A stretch of 64,000 bases of DNA from Swaminathania salitolerans (GTDB lineage: Bacteria > Pseudomonadota > Alphaproteobacteria > Acetobacterales > Acetobacteraceae), in assembly GCF_025994315.1 (NCBI RefSeq), contig NZ_BAQE01000032.1. One strand, given 5' to 3'. The notes under the pieces were generated by a model, which worked only from the letters and a program-made list of their open reading frames with translations, was not told where the DNA came from and did no database searches. A program made the position numbers and the translations under genes. Below are positions 35,387-44,823 of this stretch, piece by piece. The first letter of the stretch is position 1. Each line of letters begins with the position of its first letter.

Positions 35387-36445
35387 TCAGATGCCCAATG
35401 CCTCGAGCGTTTCGACGAGCCGGTCCATTTCCTGGTCCGTGCCGATCGAAATTCGCAACCAGTCGCGGATGCGGGGTGCGCTGAGCTGGCGCACGATCAT
35501 ATGCTGTTCTCGCAATCCGTCGAGCAGGGCGCCTGCATCGCGATCCGGATGGCGCACGAGAACGAAGTTCGCACAGGAGGGCAGAATGTCAAAGCCCAAA
35601 GCCTCGATCCGACCCACAAAGCGCGCACGGGTGCGTTTGACGCGCTCCGTCACCTGCGCCAGCCAGGCGGTGTCTGCAATGGCGGCGGCCGCACCTTTCT
35701 GCGCGATCCGGCTCAGGGGATAGGAATTGAAGCTGTCCTTGACGCGGGTCATCCCCTCGATCAGATCGGGATGACCGATCGCGTAGCCCACGCGCAGCCC
35801 CGCGAGGCCATGGGATTTCGAGAGGGTCTGCACCACCAGCAGATTATCGTAATGCTGCGTCAGCGGAATGGCGGAGTGCGCACCGAAATCGACATAGGCT
35901 TCATCGATGATGATCGTACGATCCGGTTGCATCCGGGCCAGGCGCGCGATGGCGTCGAGAGAAACGGCATGGCCGGTATTCGCATTGGGATTGGCGATCG
36001 CGATCCCGCCGCAGGGGATGTCGTAGCCGTCGATATCGATCTCGAACGCCCCGTTGAGCGGAATCTCGCGAAAAGGCTGATCGAAGAGCTGGCAATAGAC
36101 CGGATAGAAGCCGTAGCTCACATCGGCGAAGAGCATCGGCGCGTCCTGGGCGACGAGGGCGCGAAAGGCATGGGCGAGGACCTCGTCCGACCCGTTGCCG
36201 ACGAAAACCCGCTCGATCGGCATGTCGAAACGCGTCCCGATGGCCTGACGCAGATCCTGAGCGGTCGGATCGGGATAGAGCCTCAGACTGTCGTCGCAGG
36301 CGTCCCGCATGGCCGCGATCGCCCGGGGGCTCGGACCGTAAGGCAGCTCGTTGGTGTTGAGCTTCACCACATCGTCGCCGCGAGGCTGCTCGCCGGGGAT
36401 ATAAGGATGGAGTTGATGAACGCGTGCGTTCCAGAACCGGCTCAT
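35387..36445 (-). CDS. hisC: Histidinol-phosphate aminotransferase
   Basis: 352 residues. A PLP-dependent class I/II aminotransferase of the HisC type: LNTNELPYGPSP at the start, VGNGSDEVLAHAFRAL, IANPNANTGHAVS, DEAYVDFG, the PLP lysine in TLSKSHGLAGLRVGYAIG and the C-terminal WLRISIGTDQEMD. It makes histidinol phosphate from imidazole-acetol phosphate and can also act on aromatic precursors. It is separated from any other his gene in the window and overlaps the upstream ankyrin gene by ATGA. Confidence 0.93.
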   Translation of the reverse strand: MSRFWNARVHQLHPYIPGEQPRGDDVVKLNTNELPYGPSPRAIAAMRDACDDSLRLYPDPTAQDLRQAIGTRFDMPIERVFVGNGSDEVLAHAFRALVAQDAPMLFADVSYGFYPVYCQLFDQPFREIPLNGAFEIDIDGYDIPCGGIAIANPNANTGHAVSLDAIARLARMQPDRTIIIDEAYVDFGAHSAIPLTQHYDNLLVVQTLSKSHGLAGLRVGYAIGHPDLIEGMTRVKDSFNSYPLSRIAQKGAAAAIADTAWLAQVTERVKRTRARFVGRIEALGFDILPSCANFVLVRHPDRDAGALLDGLREQHMIVRQLSAPRIRDWLRISIGTDQEMDRLVETLEALGI

Positions 36446-36978
36446 GCCTGCCTCGTCAGTTCGGCAGACAGAAGATGGCTCTGGCCGTGAGTTTCCGCGA
36501 TGTCGCGAACCGACAGGCCCTCGGCGTCGCGCTGGTTGGGATCGGCGCCTCGCTCGAGCAGGAATCGCACCAGCTCCACCCGGCCGAACATGACGGCGAA
36601 CATCAGGGGCGTGCGGCCGAGATGACTGGGAATGTCGAGCGCGGCACCGCGGTCCACGAGGAGTTCAGCCACGGCCAGATGCCCCTTGAATGCGACACCC
36701 GAGAGCGCAGTGGCGCCTTTCGCATCCTGCAGATCGGGGTTGGCGCCCCGCTCGAGAAGAAGCCGGGTCGCCGGAAAGACGCCGTTATAGGCAGCGACGA
36801 TCAATGCCGTGTAGCCGCGGCTGTCCTGGGCATCGACGGCCATCCCGGCATCGAGAAAGCGGGTCAGGAGATCGGTATCTCCGCGCCGCGCCGCGTCGAT
36901 GAACAGGGAGGTGATCTGTTCGGGCGAAAAACTGCCTGCCGGCATCATTTCGGTCATTGGCGGGTCCGATAGGGTCAT
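36442..36978 (-). CDS. Ankyrin-repeat protein
   Basis: 178 residues from the ATG at 36978 (a second ATG at 36957 is possible). Four to five ankyrin repeats are visible, for example GYTALIVAAYNGVFPATRLLLERGA, GATALSGVAFKGHLAVAELLV and GRTPLMFAVMFGRVELVRFLLERGA. There is no signal peptide or transmembrane helix, so it is probably cytosolic and binds a protein partner. It overlaps hisC by four bases and starts 31 bp after the hydrolase gene, so the three are likely one transcript. Confidence 0.88.
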   Translation of the reverse strand: MTLSDPPMTEMMPAGSFSPEQITSLFIDAARRGDTDLLTRFLDAGMAVDAQDSRGYTALIVAAYNGVFPATRLLLERGANPDLQDAKGATALSGVAFKGHLAVAELLVDRGAALDIPSHLGRTPLMFAVMFGRVELVRFLLERGADPNQRDAEGLSVRDIAETHGQSHLLSAELTRQA

Positions 36979-37009
36979 AGCTGCGCCAGCATAGACCAGC
37001 GCGGGGCGA

Positions 37010-38068
37010 TCAGGAAGCTCTCGACCCCGGGGCCTTTTCCCCGGGTATCCCGTCTGTCCTGCCGGGTAGGAGGATCGTCTCGCCCCGCTCCGGAACCCTG
37101 AACCAGTCCGGAGAGCGCCCCGACGCGGCCAGAGCACGGCTCAGCCGCCCGGGAGGCTCCCAGTACCCTTCATCCGTGAGCTGGAAGGTGCCGAAATGCA
37201 TTGCGACCGCGCGGCGGGCCTCGAGGCGCAACGCGGCATCGAGGGCCTGCTCGGGCGTCATGTGAACGTCGTGCATCAGCGAGACCGGCTCATAGGCGCC
37301 AATGGGCAGCAGAGCGAGATCCGGTGGACCGAGCCGGTCGCGTATGAAATCCCAGTGACGCCCATGCGCCGTATCGCCCGCGAAGAAGAGGGTCTCCTCG
37401 GCGCTGCGGAGATGAAACCCGCCCCAAAGGGCCTTGTTCGCATCGAACGGGGTGCGTGCCGATCCATGCAAGGCAGGGGTGAGCGTCACGAGCGGTCCCC
37501 CCGCCAGGCCCGTGCCGGTGCGGTCCCACCAGTCGAGCGACCGGATGCGCGAGAAGCCGAGACCGCGCAGATGCCTGCGATTGCCGATCGGCGCGATGCA
37601 GACAGGATCGTCGCGCCGCGCGATGCGGCGCAGCGTCGGCCGATCGAGATGGTCGTAATGGCAGTGGGAAACCAGCACGAGATCGATCGCGGGGAGAGAC
37701 CGGAAATCCAGCCCCGGGGCTACGACCCGCGCGGGCCCGAAATGCCGGAACGGAGAGCAGCGTGCGGAGAGGATAGGGTCCGTGAGTACGGCAAGGGGAG
37801 GCTGTCCGCGGCGCCCGATACGGATCAGGAAGCTGGAATGGTTGATGAAGGTGACGGAAAACGCACCCGGCGCGAGATCGGGCAGGACGACCCGACGCGG
37901 CGGCGGGAGATCGTCGGGCCATCTCGGGCGGAGGCTGCGCTGCCAGGCGAGGATCGACGCGAAGCCGGGATCGATTCTCCTGTCGGCGGGAGGAGAGGCG
38001 AGCCGCAATGCGGACGGGTTGTAGAACCTCCGGCCGTCATGATGGTCGGAAACTGGGAAATGGGCCAC
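37010..38068 (-). CDS. Metallo-beta-lactamase-fold hydrolase (NAPE-PLD/UlaG-like)
   Basis: 352 residues. The zinc motif is VLVSHCHYDHLDRPTLRRI (HxHxDH); further ligands are in LTPALHGSARTP, LFFAGDTAHGRHWD and AVAMHFGTFQLTDE. The opening FYNPSALRLASPPADRR and the layout resemble bacterial homologues of N-acyl-phosphatidylethanolamine phospholipase D. It has no signal peptide. The substrate is unknown; a phospholipid or other phosphodiester is suggested by family only. It is first in a likely operon with the ankyrin protein and hisC. Confidence 0.88.
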   Translation of the reverse strand: MAHFPVSDHHDGRRFYNPSALRLASPPADRRIDPGFASILAWQRSLRPRWPDDLPPPRRVVLPDLAPGAFSVTFINHSSFLIRIGRRGQPPLAVLTDPILSARCSPFRHFGPARVVAPGLDFRSLPAIDLVLVSHCHYDHLDRPTLRRIARRDDPVCIAPIGNRRHLRGLGFSRIRSLDWWDRTGTGLAGGPLVTLTPALHGSARTPFDANKALWGGFHLRSAEETLFFAGDTAHGRHWDFIRDRLGPPDLALLPIGAYEPVSLMHDVHMTPEQALDAALRLEARRAVAMHFGTFQLTDEGYWEPPGRLSRALAASGRSPDWFRVPERGETILLPGRTDGIPGEKAPGSRAS

Positions 38069-38455
38069 GGTTATCCCCGCAAAAAAGCGTGTGGTCGAGC
38101 ACTCGTGAATGGCCCGGCCCTAGCACATTATGGGCAATCGGCGTCTTATACGCAGTGCAATGTATTGCCGGGCCGGTAGGTTTCAGTTTGGTGTCAGTGC
38201 TGTCGGGATTTTGAGGCAATATGTGCAGTGCAGCGGAACATCGCCACGATGCAGGCGTATGATCAGGATGTTGGATGGCCGCTCTCGCCATGGAACTGCC
38301 ATGAGCGGTGAGCGCGGTCACGCAATCTGCATGGTTGCCGGTGGCAAAAGGATCCCCGATGGGGTTGTCTCAGGCAGCAAACCGGTCTTGAACATCCATG
38401 TCTGTCCGGCTGATGGTTTTCCATCGCAAAGAGTTAATTCGGAGGTCGATTTTTG
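38069..38455. other. Divergent promoter region between hydrolase and tkt
   Basis: 387 bp without a supported gene. A weak promoter-like pair TTGAAC-17-TGATGG lies at 38388-38416, and GGAGG at 38441-38445 is the tkt ribosome binding site. The frame at 38130-38456 has no recognisable features. Confidence 0.5.
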
Positions 38456-40576
38456 ATGCGTTCCTTGAGCAACCCGTCCGCGTATGGCGCGGAAACTGGC
38501 GGGACGGCCGGCACCGATGCCGTCGATATCGCGCAGCTGAGCATCAATACCATTCGCACCCTGTCGATGGACGGTGTGGAAAAGGCCGATTCCGGCCATC
38601 CGGGTACGGCCATGGCGCTTGCACCCGTCATGTACGCCCTGTGGCAGAATGACCTGAAATACGATCCGGCGAACCCGCTCTGGCCCGGTCGCGACCGCTT
38701 CGTGCTTTCGGTCGGTCATGCGTCGATGCTTCTCTATTCGACCATCTATCTCACGGGCATCCGCGATGTCGTGAAGGACAAGGTTCTCGAGCGTCCGTCG
38801 CTCACGCTGGACGATCTCAAGCAGTTCCGTCAGCTCAATTCCAAGACGCCGGGTCATCCCGAATACCGTCATACGGCCGGTGTCGAGACCACGACCGGAC
38901 CGCTCGGCCAGGGCTGCGGCAACTCGGTCGGCATGGCGATGGCCGAGAAATATCTCGCCGCGCATTACAACCGCCCCGGTTTCGACCTGTTCGACTACCA
39001 CACCTATGTCTTCTGCGGCGATGGCGACATGATGGAGGGCGTGTCCTCCGAGGCCGCTTCGATGGCCGGTCATCTCGGTCTGGGCAATCTGATCTGGCTT
39101 TACGATTCCAATCAGATCTCCATCGAGGGTTCGACCGATCTCGCCTTCACCGAGAACGTCGCCGAGCGTTTCCGTGCCTATAAGTGGCATGTCGTGACGG
39201 TCGATGATGTCAACGATCTCGCCGCAGTGTCCAAGGCGCTCGAGGAAGCCCGCGCGGTCAAGGATCGTCCGAGCCTGATCGTCATGCATACGGTCATCGG
39301 CTATGGCGCGCCCAAGAAGGCCGGTACGGCCTCTGCCCATGGCGAGCCGCTGGGCGATGAGGAAATCGCTGGCGCCAAGAAAGCCTATCACTGGCCTTGG
39401 ACCGATCCATTTCATGTGCCGGAAGGCGTGCTCGAGCATTTCCGCGAGGGAATCGGCGCACGCGGTGCGAAGGCCAGCGCCGAGTGGCAGGCCCTGTTCG
39501 ACGCCTATGCCAGGGAATATCCGAAGGAAGCCGCGGAACTCACGGCCATCTTCGAGCGTCGCCTGCCGGAAGGCTGGGACAAGGATATTCCGAAATGGGA
39601 GGCAGACGCCAAGGGTGTCGCCTCGCGTGCGAGCTCCGGCAAGGTCATCAATGCCGTTGCGAAGAACCTGCCGTGGATGATGGGTGGCTCCGCCGATCTG
39701 TCGCCTTCGACCAAGACGAATCTCACCTTCGAGGGTGCCGGTTCGTTCCAGCCGCCGCAATGGGGCGGTACCTATGCAGGTCGCAACGTGCATTTCGGCA
39801 TTCGCGAACATGCGATGGGTTCGATCTGCAACGGTCTGGCCCTTGCCGGTCTGCGCGCCTACGGGTCGGGATTCCTGATCTTCTCCGACTACATGAAGGC
39901 GCCGATCCGTCTCTCGGCTCTCATGGAGCTGCCGGTCATCTATATCTTCACCCATGACTCCATCGGTGTCGGTGAAGACGGTCCGACGCATCAGCCGATC
40001 GAACAGCTCGCCCAGCTGCGTGCGACCCCGGGGATCATGACCATTCGTCCGGGCGATGCCAACGAGGTTTCCGAGGCCTGGCGTACGCTGATTCCGCAGA
40101 CGCACAAGCCTGCGGTTCTCGTCCTCAGCCGCCAGAACCTGCCGACGCTCGACCGCAGCAAATATGCCTGCGCCTCCGGTGTGGCGAAGGGCGCCTATGT
40201 CCTTGCGAGCTGTGAGGGCAAGCCGGACGTCATCCTGATGGCTTCGGGTTCGGAAGTGTCGCTGGTCGTCGATGCCTATGAGAAGCTGACGGCAGAGGGC
40301 ATCAAGGCCCGGGTCGTGTCCTTCCCGTCCTTCGACCTGTTCGAAGAGCAGGACCAGGCCTATCGGGACAGCGTTCTGCCGCCCGACGTCAAGGGGCGTG
40401 TGGCCGTCGAGCAGGCAGCTGCTTTCGGCTGGGATCGTTACACCGGTATCGGTGGCGCGATCATCGCCATGAACAGCTTCGGTGCCTCCGCGCCGCTCAA
40501 GGGGCTGCTCACCAAGTTCGGCTTCACGCCGGAGAAGGTCTACGAAGCTGCGCGCAAGCAGGCCGAACGCAAGTAA
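38456..40576 (+). CDS. tkt: Transketolase
   Basis: 706 residues from the ATG at 38456, ten bases after GGAGG; a TTG directly before it is less likely. Thiamine diphosphate site: GDGDMMEGVSSEAASMAGHLGL and the following NQISIEG. Other features are HPGTAMALAPVMYAL, GPLGQGCGNSVGMA, FGIREHAMGSICNGLA and HDSIGVGEDGPTHQPIEQL. It moves two-carbon units in the non-oxidative pentose phosphate pathway, central in acetic acid bacteria with weak glycolysis. It leads the pentose phosphate block. Confidence 0.98.
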   Translation: MRSLSNPSAYGAETGGTAGTDAVDIAQLSINTIRTLSMDGVEKADSGHPGTAMALAPVMYALWQNDLKYDPANPLWPGRDRFVLSVGHASMLLYSTIYLTGIRDVVKDKVLERPSLTLDDLKQFRQLNSKTPGHPEYRHTAGVETTTGPLGQGCGNSVGMAMAEKYLAAHYNRPGFDLFDYHTYVFCGDGDMMEGVSSEAASMAGHLGLGNLIWLYDSNQISIEGSTDLAFTENVAERFRAYKWHVVTVDDVNDLAAVSKALEEARAVKDRPSLIVMHTVIGYGAPKKAGTASAHGEPLGDEEIAGAKKAYHWPWTDPFHVPEGVLEHFREGIGARGAKASAEWQALFDAYAREYPKEAAELTAIFERRLPEGWDKDIPKWEADAKGVASRASSGKVINAVAKNLPWMMGGSADLSPSTKTNLTFEGAGSFQPPQWGGTYAGRNVHFGIREHAMGSICNGLALAGLRAYGSGFLIFSDYMKAPIRLSALMELPVIYIFTHDSIGVGEDGPTHQPIEQLAQLRATPGIMTIRPGDANEVSEAWRTLIPQTHKPAVLVLSRQNLPTLDRSKYACASGVAKGAYVLASCEGKPDVILMASGSEVSLVVDAYEKLTAEGIKARVVSFPSFDLFEEQDQAYRDSVLPPDVKGRVAVEQAAAFGWDRYTGIGGAIIAMNSFGASAPLKGLLTKFGFTPEKVYEAARKQAERK

Positions 40577-40589
40577 TACGAGTGCAGAA

Positions 40590-40619
40590 GACCCGACCGT
40601 TCGCCTCGACGGTCGGGTC
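40590..40619 (+). terminator. Hairpin between tkt and tal-pgi
   Basis: GACCCGACCGT and ACGGTCGGGTC form a perfect 11-bp stem with an 8-base loop right after tkt. No T-run follows, so it may act as a transcript stabiliser or partial terminator. Confidence 0.5.
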
Positions 40620-40737
40620 CGGTGGTGCCGCGCACGTTCGTAGCACCACCCGTTTCGAGGTCAGGGTCGGAAAACCGGCCTGAGCTGCGACGGGGCTTCA
40701 TGAGAAGCCCGTCAGAGGGACAGACAGGAGTTACGTC

Positions 40738-43605
40738 ATGGACGTCGATCAGAAGCCGGACGCCGCGAAGGGCGCGAACGTGCTGCGTGACCTTTCCAAA
40801 TTTGGCCAGTCACCCTGGCTGGACTTCATTCAGAGATCCTACACTGCCGATGGCAGCCTCAAGAAGCTCGTCGATGAGGATGGCCTGCGGGGTGTTACTT
40901 CCAACCCGGCCATTTTCGAAAAGGCCATGGGTTACGGCACGGATTACGATGCCCAGATCAAGGATCTGCTGGCAAAGGAAATCCTGTCCCCCGGTGAGCT
41001 GTACGAAAAGCTCGCAATCACCGATATCAAGGCGACCGCCAAGGTCATGCACCCGGTCTTCGTCGAGACCAAGGGGCTCGATGGCTATGTGAGCCTCGAG
41101 GTTTCGCCCTATCTGGCGTTCGAGACCAAGGCTACGGCCGATGAGGCCCGTCGTCTCTGGGCGGCCGTCGGCGAAGAAAACCTGATGATCAAGATCCCGG
41201 GTACGCCTGAGGGGATCCCGGCCTTCCAGGAAGTGACGTCAGAAGGCATCAGCGTCAATGTCACGCTGCTCTTCTCGCTCGAGGCCTACAAGAACGTTCT
41301 CGAAGCCTATATCAAGGGTCTCGAGATCCGCCATGCCGCGGGCAAGGATATCAGCAAGATCGCCAGCGTGGCGTCTTTCTTCGTGTCGCGCATCGACGGC
41401 AAGATCGACGGTGCCATCGATCGTCGCGTCAAGGAAGGCGACAAGGATGCCGAGGCGCTGAAAGCCCTGCGTGGCAAGGTCGCCATCGCAAACGCGAAGG
41501 TCGCCTATCAGCATTATCTCGAAGTCATGAAGAGCGAGCGCTGGAAGAAGCTGGCTGCTGCCGGTGCCAATCCGCAGCGTCTGCTCTGGGCCTCGACCGG
41601 CACCAAGGACAAGACCTTCTCAGACGTGCTGTATGTGGAGGAGCTGATCGGAGAAGACACCGTCAACACGATCCCGCCGGCAACGTTCGACGCCTTCCGC
41701 GATCACGGCAAGCTGCGTGCCAGCCTGACCGAGAATGTGGATGACGCGTTCAAGGTGCTCGAGCAGCAGGCCAGGCTCGGCCTCGACCTCGACGGCGTGA
41801 CCAAGACCCTTGTAACAGAAGGCTGCGCTTCGTTCTGCGACGCTTTCGACCAGCTGCTCGGGGCGGTAGCAAACAAGCAGGCCACGTTTCTCGGGTCCAG
41901 ACTGATCGAGCAGAAGGCCGACCTTCCGGCCGATCTGAAAGCGGCTGCCGACGCCGTTCTCGAGGACTGGCGCAAGACCGGCAAGGGTCGCAAGCTCTGG
42001 GCCAAGGATGCGTCCGTATGGACGGGCGGCGACGAAGCCAAATGGCTGAAATGGCTCGATATCGTCGATGAGCGTCTGGCTCATGTCGCTGAACTCGAGG
42101 CGTTCGCCAGCGAAGTGAAAGCCAAGGGCTTCAGCGATGTTCTGCTGCTCGGTATGGGCGGGTCGAGCCTCGGTCCGGAAGTGATTGCCGAGACGTTCGG
42201 CCAGATCGCAGGTTTCCCGAAGCTGCATGTGCTCGACAGCACGGACCCTCAGCAGGTCAAGACCTTCGAGAATGCGGTCGATCTGAAGAACACGCTTTTC
42301 ATCGTCTCGTCCAAATCGGGCGGCACGCTGGAGCCGAATATCCTCAAGGCCTATTTCTTCGCAGCCGCCGAAAAGGCGCTCGGTTCGGCACCTGGCAAGC
42401 ATTTCGTGGCGGTGACCGATCCCGGTTCCCACATGGAAGATGTGGCGAAGAAGGACGGATTCTGGAAGATCTTCTACGGCGAGAAGCAGATTGGAGGCCG
42501 GTTCTCCGTTCTCTCCAATTTCGGTCTCGTTCCCGCGGCAGCAGCCGGTCTGGACGTTCGTGCTTTCCTCGAATCCGCATTGCGTTCCGTCAAGGAAGCC
42601 TCGGCCAGCACGCCGCCGGCCCATAACGGCGCCATGCAGCTCGGTGCCATTCTCGGCGCGGCAGCCACGAAGTTCGGCCGTGACAAGGTGACGATCGTCG
42701 CCTCTCCCGCGATCTACGATCTGGGGGCGTGGCTCGAGCAGCTTCTCGCCGAGTCGACCGGAAAGAAGGGCACAGGCCTGATCCCGATCGACGACGAGAC
42801 GCTGGGCGCGCCGGGTGTCTATGGCAAGGATCGCGTCTTCGCCTATCTGCGCCTGACAGGGGAAGCCTGTCCGAAGCAGGAGAAGGCTATCGCTGCCCTG
42901 ATCGCCGCTGGCGAGCCGGTGGTGACGATCGATCTCGCCGACAAGCTCGATATCGCCCAGGCATTCTTCCACTGGGAATATGCCACGGCCGTCGCGGGTT
43001 CGGTTCTCGAGATCGACCCGTTCGATCAGCCGGATGTCGAGTTCAGCAAGATCGAGACGAAGAAGCTCACGACCGCCTTCAACGAGACGGGCAAGCTGCC
43101 GCCCGAAACGCCGTTCGCGACTTCGGGGGCGTTCGAGTTCTTTGCCGATGACGTCAATGCGAAGGCACTGGGTCAGGGCGATGCGCTCGCAATCCTCAAG
43201 GCGCATTTCGGCCGTGTGAAGGCTGGCGACTATGTGGGCGTTCTCGCCTATATCGAGCGCGATCTGAAAACGCGGGAGTGGATCCAGGCCGTGCGCCTGA
43301 ATCTGCGCGATCAGCTCAAGGTTGCAACGGCGGCGGAGTTCGGCCCTCGCTTCCTTCATTCGACCGGCCAGGCCTATAAGGGCGGCCCCGATAGCGGCGT
43401 GTTCCTCCAGATCACGGCTGACGATCATGCCGATCTGGCCGTTCCGGGCGAGCGCTTCACCTTCGGCGTCGTCAAGGCCGCCCAGGCGCGCGGCGATTTC
43501 GATGTGCTCTCCGAGCGCGGACGTCGTGCCCTGCGGGTCCATATCAAGGGACCGCTCGAAGCTGGCCTCGCCGAGCTGGCGACGGTCATCGGGAAGGCCG
43601 TCTGA
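40738..43605 (+). CDS. tal-pgi: Bifunctional transaldolase / glucose-6-phosphate isomerase
   Basis: 955 residues from the ATG at 40738, with AGGAG upstream. The first part (about 1-370) is a transaldolase with TSNPAIFEKAM, the Schiff-base lysine in ENLMIKIPGTPEG and LLFSLEAYKNVLEAY. The second part (about 390-955) is a glucose-6-phosphate isomerase with VLLLGMGGSSLGPEV, FIVSSKSGGTLEPN, DPGSHMEDVAK and ETLGAPGVYGKDRVF. Fusion puts two sugar-phosphate reactions of the pentose phosphate cycle in one cytosolic chain. Such fusions occur in Gluconobacter and relatives. A strong terminator follows. Confidence 0.97.
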   Translation: MDVDQKPDAAKGANVLRDLSKFGQSPWLDFIQRSYTADGSLKKLVDEDGLRGVTSNPAIFEKAMGYGTDYDAQIKDLLAKEILSPGELYEKLAITDIKATAKVMHPVFVETKGLDGYVSLEVSPYLAFETKATADEARRLWAAVGEENLMIKIPGTPEGIPAFQEVTSEGISVNVTLLFSLEAYKNVLEAYIKGLEIRHAAGKDISKIASVASFFVSRIDGKIDGAIDRRVKEGDKDAEALKALRGKVAIANAKVAYQHYLEVMKSERWKKLAAAGANPQRLLWASTGTKDKTFSDVLYVEELIGEDTVNTIPPATFDAFRDHGKLRASLTENVDDAFKVLEQQARLGLDLDGVTKTLVTEGCASFCDAFDQLLGAVANKQATFLGSRLIEQKADLPADLKAAADAVLEDWRKTGKGRKLWAKDASVWTGGDEAKWLKWLDIVDERLAHVAELEAFASEVKAKGFSDVLLLGMGGSSLGPEVIAETFGQIAGFPKLHVLDSTDPQQVKTFENAVDLKNTLFIVSSKSGGTLEPNILKAYFFAAAEKALGSAPGKHFVAVTDPGSHMEDVAKKDGFWKIFYGEKQIGGRFSVLSNFGLVPAAAAGLDVRAFLESALRSVKEASASTPPAHNGAMQLGAILGAAATKFGRDKVTIVASPAIYDLGAWLEQLLAESTGKKGTGLIPIDDETLGAPGVYGKDRVFAYLRLTGEACPKQEKAIAALIAAGEPVVTIDLADKLDIAQAFFHWEYATAVAGSVLEIDPFDQPDVEFSKIETKKLTTAFNETGKLPPETPFATSGAFEFFADDVNAKALGQGDALAILKAHFGRVKAGDYVGVLAYIERDLKTREWIQAVRLNLRDQLKVATAAEFGPRFLHSTGQAYKGGPDSGVFLQITADDHADLAVPGERFTFGVVKAAQARGDFDVLSERGRRALRVHIKGPLEAGLAELATVIGKAV

Positions 43606-43613
43606 GACTGACG

Positions 43614-43649
43614 CAATCCGCCCCGCTCCGACGGGGCGGATTGTTTTTT
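43614..43649 (+). terminator. Intrinsic terminator after tal-pgi
   Basis: A 12-bp perfect stem (43614-43625 with 43632-43643) with a 6-base loop is followed by TTTTTT. Confidence 0.95.
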
Positions 43650-43696
43650 GACGTGATAGTTAGAGGGCACAGGAACACTGTGCAGGAGTTTTAGAG

Positions 43697-44692
43697 ATGC
43701 AAATCGGTATTGTTGGCCTTGGCCGCATGGGTGGCAACATTGCGGTGCGCCTGACCCGTCACGGTCATGATGTCGTTCTGTTCGACCGCACGCCTGAAGT
43801 CGTGACCAAGACGTTCGACCGTGCCGAAAAGGGCCGGGCAGTCGCAGCGGACTCCGTTTCCGATCTGGTCAGCAAGCTCACGGCAGAGCGCAAGATCGTC
43901 TGGGTCATGCTGCCGGCCGGTGAGATCACCGAAGCCTGCGTGCAGGAACTGCGCGGCCTGCTCGGCAAGGACGACATCGTGATCGACGGTGGCAACAGCT
44001 ACTACAAGGACGATGTCCGTCGCGCGCACGAGCTGATGGAAAAGGGCATCCACTATATCGACGTCGGCACGTCGGGCGGCGTCTGGGGCCTCGATCGCGG
44101 CTATTGCATGATGTATGGCGGCACGAAGGACTCCACCGATCATATCGATCCGATCCTGAAGGCGCTGGCGCCGGGCAAGGGCGATGTCGTCCGTACCATC
44201 GGTCGCGACCGTGAAGGCCTCGATCCCCGCGCCGAGGAAGGCTATCTGCATTGCGGTCCCGCCGGTTCGGGCCACTTTGTCAAGATGGTTCATAACGGCA
44301 TCGAATACGGCATGATGCAGGCCTTCGCCGAAGGCTTTGACGTCATGAAGTCCAAGAACTCGCCCGCGCTCCAGGAAGACCAGCGTTTCGACCTGAACAT
44401 GGCCGATATCGCCGAAGTCTGGCGTCGCGGCAGTGTCGTCTCGTCCTGGCTTCTCGACCTGACAGCGGACGCGCTCGCCAAGAACGAATCCCTGTCCGAG
44501 TTCTCGGGCGAGGTTGCCGATTCCGGCGAAGGTCGCTGGACGATCGAAGCCGCCATCGAGGAATCGGTGCCGGTTCCCGTCATGACCGCGTCGCTCTTCA
44601 CGCGCTTCCGGTCGCGCACGGGTAACAACTACGCAGAGAAGATTCTCTCTGCCATGCGCTTCGGCTTTGGCGGCCACGTCGAGAAGAAGTGA
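43697..44692 (+). CDS. gnd: 6-phosphogluconate dehydrogenase, short NAD-type
   Basis: 331 residues, the shorter decarboxylating form common in bacteria with NAD preference, versus about 470 in E. coli. The Rossmann start is MQIGIVGLGRMGGNIAVRL; DGGNSYYKDD, DVGTSGGVWGLDRGYCMM and GPAGSGHFVKMVHNGIEYGMMQAFAEGF are family motifs, the lysine in HFVKMVHN being catalytic. It yields ribulose 5-phosphate. AGGAG lies before the ATG. It stands between two strong terminators and is probably monocistronic. Confidence 0.97.
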   Translation: MQIGIVGLGRMGGNIAVRLTRHGHDVVLFDRTPEVVTKTFDRAEKGRAVAADSVSDLVSKLTAERKIVWVMLPAGEITEACVQELRGLLGKDDIVIDGGNSYYKDDVRRAHELMEKGIHYIDVGTSGGVWGLDRGYCMMYGGTKDSTDHIDPILKALAPGKGDVVRTIGRDREGLDPRAEEGYLHCGPAGSGHFVKMVHNGIEYGMMQAFAEGFDVMKSKNSPALQEDQRFDLNMADIAEVWRRGSVVSSWLLDLTADALAKNESLSEFSGEVADSGEGRWTIEAAIEESVPVPVMTASLFTRFRSRTGNNYAEKILSAMRFGFGGHVEKK

Positions 44693-44699
44693 CATATCG

Positions 44700-44731
44700 G
44701 GGCCGGGACCAGACTGGTTCCGGCCCTTTTT
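44700..44731 (+). terminator. Intrinsic terminator after gnd
   Basis: An 11-bp stem (44700-44710 with 44716-44726, one G-T pair) with loop AGACT is followed by TTTTT. It separates gnd from the zwf operon. Confidence 0.93.
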
Positions 44732-44823
44732 CTTGTACAGGGTAAGAGGGTCGGGGCATTTCGTCCGCGCCGGGCGAAGCGCGTCGGTCCGGTCCAGATC
44801 GGACGACTAAAAAGGTTCGGAAT

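Noticed and set aside
38130..38456. 108-residue frame before tkt
   Set aside because: Composition is not protein-like, there is no ribosome binding site, and it covers the divergent promoter region.
41620..43542. 640-residue frame antisense to tal-pgi, and a similar one at 38318-40105 opposite tkt
   Set aside because: Shadow frames of highly expressed GC-rich genes without start signals or recognisable domains.
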